From Norana najaformis (taxonomy: Eukaryota; Annelida; Clitellata; Crassiclitellata; Hormogastridae), in assembly GCA_964023275.1 (NCBI GenBank), contig OZ029918.1, positions 32,793,739 through 32,857,738 on the forward strand: a DNA stretch of 64,000 nucleotides, read 5' to 3'. Within the stretch, counting starts at the first letter, position 1; each line of letters starts with the position of its first letter. Of the stretch, positions 12,131 to 23,530 are shown piece by piece. Below the pieces are notes generated by a model, which was not told the origin of the DNA, ran no database searches, and saw only the letters and a list, made by a program, of their open reading frames with translations. The translations under genes and the position numbers were made by a program.

Positions 12131-12899
12131 CCAGTCGCTTGTGTTCAAGAAATTGTGTATCTCATTGTCATAGTCTGGATCCCTAGCTGTTTATCCTAAC
12201 AAGTCTTCTCATAATGATGTCTATCATGCTTCAGGACAGAATACCTAAGGAAAAGAACAAGATACATATACTTGGAACACTATTCAGCTGCACTTACTGA
12301 TATGCAATCCCTGTGGAGCAGACGGAATAATTTTGAATATAGGAATTTCTAATTATTCACCTACTTACAATGTATCAATTTATGCGCTACAAAAATATGG
12401 TTGTGGTGTTAAACATATGAGGTTTTTGTTAGGACCAGTAGCGGTCTAGGTTACAAATGGCGACAAAAGACTTATGATTTCCTTCTTGAAATAAACAATT
12501 CTTTTTGTGATGACGTGAAGCTCTGTTTTATATGATTTTATGTGTCTAAATAAGTTTGGGTTAATACGATAATAGGTACGTAACTGCCGTGATGCTTGCA
12601 AGTTTTTTGCATTCTATTTAATTGCCGCAGTAACAGTGTTCCTGAAGTCCAGACTAATGGAATCACCAGATATAGTGGAACTAGCCAATCGAAAGAGTTA
12701 ACGATTTTCGTAGTCTCGGTCTACAAGAGGGGGACCAGTCTTCGCAGTTGAAAAAATACCCTCAAAATTATATTCTAGGAACTGATTACTGCAAATTATT
12801 GATAGCTGTTGATTATTTTTGGTTCTTTGGCTACAGCCCAACTATCTGTGCAATCGCTGTAAATTTAAATGCAATGCAACACGTTTTGAAAAAGGTCGT

Positions 12900-13560
12900 G
12901 GATACCGTAACGCCCGACGTTAGCCTATACACGGGACTCGAATAACGCCCGCTATGCAATTGGTCAACGTATAGCACGTGATTTTGTGCACGTGAACAGG
13001 GCTGATGGGCGTGATTGAAGTTGTCAAGGATGCGCTCACGTCCGCCGGGCGTGACCGAATTGGTCGCAGATCCTCTCACGCCCGAATATAGTAAAGCGTA
13101 ACACGTGTTGTAAGTTAGGAAAGGACTGCTGCAAAAATGACCAATTTTTGACCCTTTTCTGATAAAATATCTGCATATTAATAACTGGATGTTGTTATAA
13201 AAACCTGCATTACTGCCTATCAGGCATTTGCAAACAAATAAGAACGGGGATTTTCTAAAAACAATTTCAGTCCAATACAAGTTTATTGCTTCATAGCCCA
13301 TTTTATTGCATTTTTTGTTGGCACAACGTGACCTTTGCTATTTGTAATTAAAATGCATGAAGTAGCAATCAGGGTATGGAATTACGACATTATCTTTTTA
13401 AGAGAAATTGATGGAAAGCTAGCTAAACTGATGCAGCCCGATGGCCGCCATTTCAAAATCTAGAAATCCATCCGGAAGGGACCAAAATCACAACGGAAGT
13501 GCAAAATTCACGTGACATGCTTTAGCCAATAGCGTGACGGGCGTGAATCTAGTTGCTGAG
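12900..13560 (+). promoter_or_regulatory. CpG-rich block with four E-boxes, probable promoter
   Basis: CACGTG occurs at 12975-12980, 12989-12994, 13102-13107 and 13509-13514. GGGCGTGA or its complement occurs at 13007-13014, 13047-13054, 13076-13083 and 13539-13546. ATTGG/CCAAT boxes lie nearby (about 12958, 13059 and 13525). It stands out from AT-rich neighbours and sits upstream of the zinc-finger gene, so a promoter role there is the simplest reading. It could also serve CDK7, whose start is 1.7 kb to the left on the other strand. Confidence 0.5.
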
Positions 13561-14039
13561 TTTCCGCTAATGTCCCGGGCATTTACGGAACCACTACTTT
13601 TGAAAAATCGTGTGTGAAGTTGTCACAGAATCGGATTTGTCCCTGAAAGTTTCCTTGTGAACTGTGCTACAGATTCAGAAGCACTTCTTTTTAGTGTTTT
13701 AAGTTTGTGAATTGGGGTCGTCCCAAATCCCTGAAAGTGCAGAAAATACACAACAGCTTGATTTCACGAAAACAGTTTTATAGAAAACAGTCAAAATCCT
13801 GAAAACTAGTATGGGCTATCTAATCAGTAATAGTAGCTGAACATATACAATGAAAGTGTTTACCCTATGTAATAACATCCCATCGTGTAGACATTGACTT
13901 TCAGGAGAAAATCGTCATTCTGCCATACAAAAGTTATCTTTTTAATTTTTGGGAATCTGGGTTGCACTTAGAAAATCGATTTCGGGGATCCGGTCGAAAT
14001 TTGTTTCGGGGATCCGCTACATACCTGTCCCATTTACCT

Positions 14040-14275
14040 AAGCTTAGTTTGCAGTATGAAATGCTTTGACTTCCCTTCCTTTTCTTCATCTTGCTTCAAC
14101 TTCAGCTCTTTCAACTTGGTCACACTGTAGCCAAACATTTGTCTCCCTGACATATAGGATTTCAACCAGGCTTCCCTAAAGATTATGGTTTTTACTATGA
14201 TTTCACTTGAAGTGACCATCGATTGATGCCTTGTGCATCATGATAACGGCACTGTAGAAGTCTTTATATTAAAAT
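14040..14275 (+). mobile_element. LINE 3' tail, family B
   Basis: The right end holds ATTGATGCCTTGTGCATCAT followed by CACTGTAGAAGTC, the shared family B tail. It ends about 90 bp before the acceptor of the first recognised zinc-finger-gene exon. Confidence 0.55.
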
Positions 14276-14365
14276 TTCCTTTAGATTTTAAAGCAGTCGT
14301 TTGTTTGCTGTATTGATAAACCCTGCTAGGTAGTTTTTGCAACTACGTCCTTTGTTTTTGTTCAG

Positions 14366-17300
14366 GCATATATGCAAAGCATGAAAGCTGATCAGGAGAG
14401 AGTCAGTAAATTGCTGACTGATACGGTGACGTTACTGTGCAAGAACGGACTGATTTACAAGGACGAAATCAAGATCCAGGGGTTGCTTGGCATTACTCTT
14501 GACAAGAATGACGTCTTCATTGTTCACATAAATGAGACGATCACTTCCAAGGATGGCTCATCAGATGGTGCCGGTAAGAAGGGCCCAATGCCAGGTGTTC
14601 CGGTTGTGGATCTTACTAGAATTGCAGACACGCCAATGATTCCTGCTCAGCAGCTACGCGGAATGGGCGGACTGGTGCCTGGAATGCCCCAGTCTTTAGG
14701 AGGAGCAGGAGGTGGAGGGATGGGACCCCGAAAACAGCGGCCGGTGATGCCACAGATGATGGCTCGGGGTCAGTACATGCCAGTGCCAAGGTTCCGAATG
14801 GGAATGCCACCCCACTCTCCAGCCAGCCTACAAGCTGCAATGGCATCTCAGATGAACAATCACATGATGTATTCACGACAGCCAGGAGCGCACCCCGGAA
14901 TGCCTCAGGTCAGACACCGAATGCCACAAGCACCGCCTCACCTGGTGACGCCGAGACGCCAGCAGATGCAGCAGCCTCCAGCGACGGTTTCCATTGATGA
15001 CGACGAGGACGTTGTCATCATCGGCACTGGTCATGAAGAACCAAGTCCAAACTGGAACTCACCCGTCAGAAGAAACCAACAGGGTCGGTCCAACAGTCAG
15101 CAGCTGGGCAATTCATCTCATGCCAAGTCAACAACTAGTATTTCACTGTCTAACGCGGTTACACCAACTACACCAGCTATCAGTTCTGGAGCATCATCAT
15201 TAGTTGAGGTTGACCAACTGCCAATAACGGTAACACTTCACGAAAACATTCTCGAAGAAGCAAACGACTTGGAACTATCGCTTAATGAAACAGATAAAGA
15301 TGGCGAGAGTCAGCCAAAGCTTATTCAAATACTTAATGAAGTGGACCAAGCGGCATCCGACGAAACGGTGCCGGTGACTGCAGCCGCTATGCTTATTGAG
15401 CCGAATGACAACGTATCTGATGGAGATGTTGATCATGCACGGGCAAATCCAGAGGCTGATGCAGTCAGTGAGCAGTTGCCAAGTGAAACCGTGCTCAAGG
15501 ACGATAGAGTTCTGAACCAAGAGTTGTCGGAGTCGAAGATTGATGCAAAAATAGATCCAGACCTAGAACTCGAAGGCCATCAGTCGTCTGGAGAAACAGA
15601 AAGGACAAATTCAGCTGAAACAAATAACAAGATTTCTAGAGGAATGTCTTCCTCTAAGCTTTTTGTGATTCCACAAGGAGACAAGCCGGTTAGCGAGAGC
15701 AGTGATGTTGTTCTGCCAGTTGTCTACACAGACATTGCAGTTGATCCAGAGCCTCCACTGGTATGTAACTTTTGCTCTTTGGCCATGTATGTATGTATGC
15801 ATGTATACACATGTGTATGTATGTATTTATGTTGATCCAGAGCCTCCACTGCTATGTAACCTTTGCTTTATGGCCATGTACGGTATGTGTGTATGTGTAT
15901 GCATGTACATGTGTATGTATGTAACTATATGTATGTATGTATGCATCAGGTAACAATATATCACCTTTCAAGTACCTCTTTAAATGTTACACATAATTGT
16001 TCTAAGCATGTTAGTGGTAAAGTAGTGTGAAAACGTATGCTTTACAGTCAGTAAAGTTTCTTTGTTTGGTGTGATAGAAAGTCTTGTTCTTGTGTAAGCC
16101 TGAAAGATAAATTCATTTGCTCGAATACCTGGTCTTTAGTAGTTTCATGTAAGAAGTTGTACTACAGTTACAGTGAAAATCATTTAACATGAAATGCAGG
16201 GTCTAATGTGAACAAGTTGTGTTCACCCAATTTCATCTTAACCATTTTTCAATTTCAAGGCATCAACCAATGGCACATCAAAAGAAAGCCATAGTCAGGT
16301 CAATACCCAAAAGTCAGTCCACTGAAACAGAGAGGCGGTCTGTGGGGATAAGCCAGGTGAAAAAGGTAAGTCTTAAGCTGAGATCAGAGTGCCGCAAGAT
16401 GCTGAACAGAATGGACAGGTGCAGGAAGAGAGTTCAAAATTTAGGTCCAGCAACCGAAAAAAGTTGTCACCAAGAACAGTTCTAGTTTTTGGCGTGACCA
16501 GAGAAAGACATTCAGATGACCTGATTGAATAATGAGAGGTCTAGAGAATGAAGACTGATTTTAAGTATTGTGGTTGGAAAGAGATTAATGCGTACAAACT
16601 ATAAGCCATAATTTGAAACAAATTTTTTGTGAATAGGACGCCAGTGCAAATATTTAAGTACTGGGGTTCTGTTCTCATAATTGAACGTATCAATTGTTTA
16701 GCAGTTATGGCTCTAGCTAGAGTTCTGAACTTTTTGGAGTGTCTGCATGTTTGACTGCAATACCAGTAACTACCACCAGCACACCGGCCCAAAAGTTCAA
16801 CTTGTAACAAAATGCTACCGTTTAACATTGGATGAGTGGAGCCAGAAGTAGAAAATAAATCAACATTTTGTTATCCGTGGTTTTGTATTGCATTTTCTGT
16901 TGCAGGACTGACATATTTTTTCTTGTTAAGTGATATTTTTGTGTTATCATTTTCATGATAAAGAGACTAATTTACAATAAAAACTACTGATGCTGGAATG
17001 GACTAAGCTTTTTGTTCGTCATGACCAGTATTTCGTATTAAACATTTTTGTGTTAAGTATTTTCCACTGTATGTGCGGTTTAATTTCTGTGGAGATCCAA
17101 GTGTATTTGCTTTCAAAATCCGTGAACCATATTACCTTAACTTGTTGCAGAGAACCAATTTACTGTTGATTTTTCAGTTTGATGCCAGTCAGGTTACTGA
17201 TATGGACATCCAGACTCTGGGTTTCGACATACTGACAGAAGATGATCACGATGTTGTCCATTCTTCATCGCATCTAACTCCTTGGATATGTAAGTTGCCT

Positions 17301-17978
17301 GTCTGTAATGTCTCATTTGCTGAAGCCAAGGACTTGGCGACACATTATGTTCAGCAACACACGGATCTCCTGACCTTGATGTCTTCTTCCTGTCATCTGC
17401 CGTTGACAACTGACAGCAGCACAAGCGAAGGAAGCGAACGTGGATCGTCGGATGGCACTGGACGCAAGAAGCTTGTGAAGATGATGTGCTGTCCATTTAC
17501 AGGATGCCAGAACAAGTTCTCGTCATGGCCCGGCTTGAATCTGCATCACAAAAAGGTCCATGGTGCTCCTATATCGCTTAAAGAGCGCAAGGAGATTGTG
17601 GCACTCTATGGCAAACCGTTTAAGTGTACAGTCTCGGCCGGCTGCCAGAAGAGCTATATGACAAAGAGGGAACTGTATCGACACGTCACAAAAGCACACG
17701 AGGCCCCAGAGGGCTCGGACAGCAGTAGTCTTAGCATTCCAACGAGTACTAGTAACACTGGTGCAGCTGTGTCTGGCGAAGCAGGGGCATCTCAGGATGC
17801 GGAAGCAGCCGCGACTGTTGCTAAGAACTTCCTCTGTCTGTACAGTGACTGCGAAGTCCTCTCCACTAGTCGCGAGGCACTTGTCGAACACTTGCAGGCC
17901 TGTCATGGATCTGTCTCTGGGCCCGATAATTCGTCAACGTCTGGGGTTAAGGAGGAAACGACTGAAGAGGATCAGTGA
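14366..17978 (+). CDS. C2H2 zinc-finger protein with conserved N-terminal domain
   Basis: Two exons are supported: 14366-15760 (after TTTTTGTTCAG) and 17178-17978 (after TTTTTCAG), joined in phase 0 with donor GTATGT. From ATG 14372 this gives 729 aa; an upstream exon, coding or 5' UTR, is likely. The N-terminus (about residues 14-55) has a dense, conserved-looking stretch, LLTDTVTLLCKNGL and IQGLLGITLDKNDVFIVHIN, that I cannot name. A Gly/Met/Pro/Gln-rich region follows, then DDDEDVVIIG (about 208-217), which looks like a SUMO-interacting motif, then an acidic disordered region. Exon 2 has four C2H2 fingers at about 499-525, 567-591, 611-637 and 681-707, all with long C-x4/5-C spacing. A nuclear regulator is likely; the family is unknown to me. 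Confidence 0.8.
15739..15955 (+). repeat. Tandem duplication of exon end plus donor, with TATG repeats
   Basis: The last 20 exon bases, TTGATCCAGAGCCTCCACTG (15741-15760), recur exactly at 15832-15851, 91 bp later, followed by a diverged copy of the intron start. After the first copy comes GTATGTAAC; after the second, CTATGTAAC, so the second lacks the donor GT. GTAT/ATGT microsatellite follows each copy. Confidence 0.9.
16255..16830 (-). mobile_element. CR1/L2-like LINE 3' half, family B
   Basis: Inside the zinc-finger-gene intron. Reading right to left, frames give LQKVQN, then LHWRPIHK, then FQIMAYSLYAL and, near the end, LKTYLFHLAYP. These are the successive C-terminal landmarks of CR1/L2 ORFs (LQRVQNAAAR, LHWLPI, FKIALLVYKAL, LKTHLF). 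It ends with the family B tail around 16260. Several frame changes show decay. Confidence 0.8.
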
Positions 17979-19480
17979 CCACAGACGTAGCAGCAATCAG
18001 TTTACAAGACAGCTTGTGCATGTTTAGTCAAGCTTCTTGGTTTTTAGGTCAGTGACCACCGAAGCAGACCTATTTAAGAGACGTGCGTTTGACCGCGCTT
18101 CGCAGTAAGATGTTCTAATTTAATCGATTTGTGGACAACATCGTGTACACCTGATTTGAAAAATTACTGTTTCAGAAGATAACAATGTTTTGTTGTTTAG
18201 TTACAGTGTTTTATCTGTTTTGTTTCTGTTTCAGGTACCAGAAGGTTCAGCTGAGATGGTTTGGTTTTTTAGTAGGAAATCGTAAATGATGTGCCACCGT
18301 AATGTATTTTCGGGTGCTTTGCAGGCCTTTTCCAAACGTTTTCCAAATATCTTGCTACCACTTAGTGTAATGTAACTCTTGTGAACGAAATCCGTTAATG
18401 ATTGCAGACAAAATTGTTAGACTTGTTTTTCGTGAAGAGTTGAATCGGCAAAAGATAAGTCTAGATTTATTCCACATGCCCAGACTTCTCTTCATCCTCT
18501 GTCTGCCGTCCTCTCTGGTCAGTGGCATGCCAGGCAGGGGTCGTCCTGCTATGATGGGAAGGAGTAACCCACTGAGTTGCTTCTTGAGTATGGTTGAGGT
18601 TAAGGTTCCTTGCTGAAGTGGTTAAGGGAAAAGAGGTAATCTAAATTGGGAAACTAAAAAGGTTATTGAAGTCCTGCAAAGTAATGAAAATACCTGGGAA
18701 ACTGAAAATCTTCAGGAAAGTCTGGAGACTGAAAAGTTTAGCAAAAATATGGGTGGCCCCTTTGTAAACTTCTGGATCTACCTGTGTATAGTGTATAAGA
18801 GATGAGTCTTAGTTATATCCGTCTAATGGTCAAATCAGTAAATATTTTGCATACCTAACAGAAACTCCTCAGAGTGTGGACCTGAGGTTGAGTAATTATT
18901 TGGCAGAAGTGCAGACGTGGTCAAAACATTTTTGATCCTACCAGTTTGCGTTGGTAATATTTACTGGTCCCAAAAGGATGGAGGGCTGAGTGGGCATCAT
19001 GTGATCTGGCTCACTATGGTCACCATTTGAGTGCTAACCAATAGGAACATGTATGGATAGAATGGCCAGAATGAGCTGCATGAGGGAAACCAGTTATTTG
19101 ACAGGGCTATATCAAATGGGTACCGTATTACGAAAGGGCCAGATTGGGTCCGCAAGAGCCAAGTTACATCCTTTTACTACACAGAATTAATACACTAGGA
19201 TTATGAAACGTGTATGCACGTGAAAGTGACTGTGCAAATGAAGTGTGTTTGCCTAGTTGCATTCAGGAACACGTTCCTCAACGGCCGTTTTAGGATGCAG
19301 TAGACTCCCTTTGAAGTACGGACGAACGTATGGACAGTGTCACTGAACGCTGGTACAATCTATCGGTATAATAAACTTGGATGGCGCACCCAGTGAGATT
19401 CCGCCACTGCCGTGTGCGGGTGGTGCCAGTCCCAAGCCTGGATAAACGAGGAGGGCGACGCTAATCGTCTTCGTTATGAC
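17979..19480. other. 3' flank of zinc-finger gene and non-coding spacer
   Basis: The first few hundred bases are presumably the 3' UTR. No recognisable coding segment follows; the 72-codon frame at 18398-18616 has no motif. Nothing further is supported. Confidence 0.35.
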
Positions 19481-19489
19481 GCACCGTTG

Positions 19490-19830
19490 TTAAAATGTTG
19501 AGCATGGAACAGAGGTAGGTCGGCAGATTTAAATGTACATGTAGTACTTTGCGAACTATAGGACATTTTAAACTGGATTATTTGGTCGATGGGTTACCAT
19601 TGTAACGAATGCAATGTTGGTGTAATATGCTGCTACTTATTTGTTCTTGTTGACTATGGACAAAGTTTTGAACCATTTGTAGCCACTGCAGATCTCTCTG
19701 TGACGCCAATAATAAGCGAGTTACAGTAGTCAAGCCTGCTGGAAACCAACGCATTAGCTAGTGTGATTAAGAAAGTATGAGGCAAAAGATATCTGATTCT
19801 TCTGATACGGGCATGTGAATTTGAGCGGAT
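19490..19830 (-). mobile_element. LINE fragment related to the 5.0-5.4 kb copy
   Basis: The words GATTTAAATGTACATGTAGT and GCGAGTTACAGTAGTCAAG are shared with the LINE copy at 5.0-5.45 kb; the second is the reverse complement of the LDYCNS-coding stretch of CR1/L2 RT. The copy is heavily decayed. Confidence 0.6.
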
Positions 19831-20014
19831 TTGCGTATGGCGCCGACATGATTATAAAATGACAGTGGAGTTAAATAGGTCTATTATGCGTTCGCATTTG
19901 GTAGGCCTGCGGTTAAAAAGCAAGCAGCGCATCTGGATAGACGTAAGGTAACAAAATTTACGCAGTTCTTGGCTTGTCCTTAGACAAAGGAATGAAGCTC
20001 TTGAAGGATTCAGA

Positions 20015-20425
20015 TTGGCATCCACCCGTCGCTCGGCCCTTGAGGGCTCGGCGACACGAGGGCCTGGCGACGGGCTGACGTCCGCGGGACGGCCCGGGCC
20101 CCAGGAACTCCGCCAATTCGCCCATCCGCTTTCTCCTCTGTCAGTGCAAGCACTCCACTTGCCCTCTCTTCTGCTACTTTTCACTCACGACTGAAATCCG
20201 AACTTTTCAAGCTATCCTGTCCTGCTTCGGCTACTGTACTATCCCATGATCACCATCACCAACGATTTCCACCGTAGCACCATGTTGTCTGTCTGGCTTA
20301 ACCCTTCCCCAGTTTCTGACCTGGCACCGAAACTCACCTATCAACCTGGCTCTTGCGGACTTGATTTGATATAGCGCCGGCGCTTAAGTCTGTCTCCGTA
20401 ACACAGCTTTTGTGTGGCTCTGAGA
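20015..20425 (+). other. Very GC-rich block followed by LINE-like tail
   Basis: About 20025-20110 is roughly three-quarters G+C, including GCGGGACGGCCCGGGCCCC, in otherwise AT-rich DNA. After it comes a C/T-rich stretch and GTGGCTCTGAGAAATTTCGA, which resembles the family A tail (GGCGCTGTAGAAATCTCGAG). It may be a LINE 3' end with an unusual GC-rich segment. Confidence 0.35.
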
Positions 20426-21487
20426 AATTTCGAAGATTCGTAGGCCTACATACAATGACTGGTACCAGAGACATGTAAAATTGACACAAATTCAGAACTT
20501 TACAAATTCACAGCGCTAGGTTTATTTTGTTAGACATTATACATAGAAATTATTTTATTAATATATATTCAAAGTTTGCAGCGATATTGCAGTTGGCTTG
20601 GTATTATATAAGAATGTGCAACATTATTAAAAATAATTTAATATTTTGTAAATTTTGCAGTAGAGACTTCTTATTCATTTTCACCATTCAAGTTCTGGAT
20701 TGTAAATTTTTGATATGATTACATAGGCCTCATTTTCTTCATCTTCTACCACTAACGTAAACATGCAACACTATTAAAATTATTTCGTTAACATATAGTT
20801 AAATAAATTTCACAATAAAGCTAGCATTTCTTTCTGTATATTTCATTGTATAAGCTGCTTTCTGCCAAGCATGATGTTCACTTCAGACGTCTGTCTGTAT
20901 GTAGCATCTATAATCTCTATGGATGGAACACTGCCGAAAGTCCCACTACCACTGGCAACAGAGACGACGCCAGGTTACTTGCTCCAGACTAAAATATCAA
21001 CATCCTGCACAATTACTGTAAGGTAATGTAAATTTTTATCTCATCTGTTTCAACTTGCTTACCCGGAGTACGTAGCCTGACTTCTGGTTTCCCTGACCTG
21101 GGGTAGTCCATTAAGGGCGTCGGCAAAGAAGGGCAGGGGGACAAAGGGATGGGGTCATGCCCAATGCGTATGTGCGCATCTGAAGTTGGTTGGCCCTGCA
21201 GTTAGTCATTTCAGTACAGCTTGTGCCTTAAGGACCAACTTCAGTCTGGCAGCACACAATGTATGCCTCTGTTTAGTTGGATCACCGTAGGTGGACTTCG
21301 CTGAAAGCAGCCTAAGATCTGGCGGAATGATGATGCTCCGTGCCTTGGTTATCGGTCACTTGATATCGAACTGCAATCCAGAATCGGATGCGCAGGCTAC
21401 TGGATGGAGACTAATTCTCATCTGCGGTCATAATACTAGGGCTGGACACCAGATGACAAGACCGTCATAATTATTAGGTCTATAATA

Positions 21488-21619
21488 TGTGAGGCACGAT
21501 GGTCTAGCGGTAATGCGTTTGGTCGATGATCATGCGGTTGCAGGGTCGACTCCGTGTAACGACCCTAGGCATGTTGTTTGCGCCCAACGTGCTTCTGTCA
21601 CCAAGCAGTAGTATACTTT
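21488..21619 (+). mobile_element. tRNA-derived SINE head
   Basis: GCACGATGGTCTAGCGGTAA has a tRNA-like A box and GCAGGGTCGACTCC a B box, spaced as in tRNA genes. The acceptor stem and structure do not support a working tRNA gene. Its body leads straight into the 81-bp tandem repeat. Confidence 0.7.
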
Positions 21620-22047
21620 GGTACCGGCGTAACCTGGGAAGGAAATGACAAATCCTGCGATGATTTGGACCCGTGTCCAGGACCTTGGGATTCGTCCATT
21701 GGTGCCGGCGTAAGCTGGGAAGGAAATGACAAATCCTGCGATGATTTGGACCCGTGTCCAGGACCTTGGGATTCATCCATTGGTACCGGCGTAAGCTGGG
21801 AAGGAAATGACAAATCCTGCGATGATTTGGACCCGTGTCCAGGACCTTGGGATTCATCCATTGGTACCGGCGTAAGCTGGGAAGGAAATGACAAATCCTG
21901 CGATGATTTGGACCCGTGTCCAGGACCTTGGGATTCATCCATTGTCACCAAGCAGTAGTATACTTTGGTACCGGCGTAAGCTGGGAAGGAAATGACAAAT
22001 CCTGCGATGATTTGGACCCGTGTCCAGGACCTTGGGATTCGTCCATT
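21620..22047 (+). repeat. 81-bp tandem repeat grown from a SINE body
   Basis: Units begin GGTACCGGCGTAAGCTGG at about 21620, 21701, 21782, 21863 and 21967. The first four are exactly 81 bp apart and almost identical; a 23-bp piece (TCACCAAGCAGTAGTATACT) also found before unit 1 separates unit 5. As 81 is divisible by three, long frames run through on both strands, but they are repeat artefacts. Confidence 0.9.
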
Positions 22048-22379
22048 GCCAGTGGAAGGGCATAAAGAAAAGGAAATGAGCACCTCCCATACGTCTCACT
22101 AGTGGAATATGGGATAGTTTACTTATTTTATTTACTTATAATATGTAGAAACCTTTTGCTCGACACAGCAGCATCAAAGTACCGCACCTCGTAGGACAGT
22201 TAGCCACAGGATATGGACTTCCACAAAAGGAAGTGGAGGGTAATGCCACATGCGGACAAGGGGGAGAGGTGCCAACAGTAAGTCATTTTGCGGACGTCTT
22301 TTATGGACGACCCTTCTGCTGGATTTCTGCCGGGCTTCCCAACAGATTACAATTTTTGGCTGGATTATACTTTAAGCGA

Positions 22380-22450
22380 CCATCAACTCATGCCTCATGC
22401 ATTACGATAACTGCGCTATGGAAGTCATTTGATTAGATGAGATAAAGTGA
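22380..22450 (+). mobile_element. LINE 3' tail, family B (short)
   Basis: CCTCATGCATTACGATAACT and GCGCTATGGAAGTCATTTGA match the shared family B tail. Only the extreme 3' end is present. Confidence 0.5.
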
Positions 22451-22639
22451 GATAAGGAGAGATTTAGGCCTAAGTATGGTATGGTATGGCAAGACAATGT
22501 AAAGGTTAATCGAGGCAATAAGACATGTAAAGTCAATCGAGGTAATGTAATTGTTCACTTATGCCTCCATTTTAGTCTTGGGTTGAGGCCTTCTTGAAGG
22601 ATATTTCGGCTCTAGTGCATGCACGATATCGTCAGTTCA

Positions 22640-22980
22640 AGATTGGGTTGTATAAATCGACTTCTGGGGGAAAATGCGCTGTATGAATATCCACGTAGTA
22701 AGTATATATAACAGGAAATCTCTCACGTGTGTAATAGTTTCCAAGGTCGAGCCTCCAGCTGGGAAGGTCGGGGGTCCAAAATCGATCGACCCCTGGGTCA
22801 AGGCCGAGGCAGATGGAGCGGAGGCGAGGACGGTGGCGTTAGAACCAGGTGCGGCGGTAATGGTGGTTGTCGAGGAAGTGTTGACCGGAGCATTAGCCTC
22901 AACCCACAGCAGCTGATGACTTAGCACTATAGGCGCACATGAAACATGTCGAAATGTCACTGAACTCGAACAATACAAGC
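22640..22980 (-). other. Thr/Ala/Ser/Pro-rich coding-like fragment
   Basis: An open minus frame of 113 codons contains NTSSTTTITAAPGSNAT and GSIDFGPPTFPAGG and is GC-richer than its surroundings. Its composition suggests part of a low-complexity protein, perhaps from a mobile element. I see no domain, start signal or splice partner. Confidence 0.25.
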
Positions 22981-23275
22981 GGTTAATTGGCGATTCAACG
23001 GTAGGGTGTGGTAAAGTAAGGTATGGTAAGGTAAGTTTGAGTAATGTAAGGCATGTTGAAGTAAGCTAACGCATGGTATAAGATAAGGAAAGGCAATTTA
23101 TGGTATGGTAAGTCAAGGTAAGAAAAGTAAAGTATGGTCATATAAGGTATGGCAAAGTATGATGAGAAAAGGTAAGATACGGTAAGTCAGGGTAAGGTAA
23201 GTTTGGTTTAGGGTAAGGTATGATATGGTGTAAGGTAATTTAAGGTAAGGTAAGGCAAGGTAGATAATCGTTGAT
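22980..23275 (+). repeat. Degenerate GGTAA/GGTAAG repeat tract
   Basis: About 300 bp are built from variants of GGTAAGGTAAG, GGTATGG and GGCAAGG on the plus strand, with drifting unit length. No coding content. Confidence 0.85.
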
Positions 23276-23284
23276 TTTCTGCTT

Positions 23285-23530
23285 TATTGCCATATGGTTC
23301 TAACCAATAGGATGCATGATAGTCTGGTGGCTCGACTAGCTATCGTAAGGTCAGGGGTTCATATTCACGCTCGGTCAGAAAATTCTCTCGACATTTCGAC
23401 TCCACTTGCACCGGATATAGCAATCTCAGCTATAATGAGTACACTGACTCTACGCTGTCAATGGGAAGATCAATCGGTGAGGGAAAGGACTGGCCACCAG
23501 CCGTCATATGCCGAGGCTAACACTTCAAAC
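23285..23530 (+). mobile_element. tRNA-derived SINE, ACTGGCCA family
   Basis: TAGTCTGGTGGCTCGACTAG and GTCAGGGGTTCATATTC are tRNA-like A and B boxes. The body (GAGTACACTGACTCTACGCT, GGAAAGGACTGGCCA) matches the SINE at 41205-41470. A C/T-rich tract and then a TATGTTATG-type tract follow. Confidence 0.7.

Noticed and set aside
12831-13301. 156-codon minus-strand frame in the E-box block
   Set aside because: No domain, composition follows the underlying motifs, and it covers the most promoter-like DNA of the window.
21504-22083. Frames of 126, 144 and 161 codons on both strands
   Set aside because: Created by an 81-bp repeat, a multiple of three, within a SINE-derived array.
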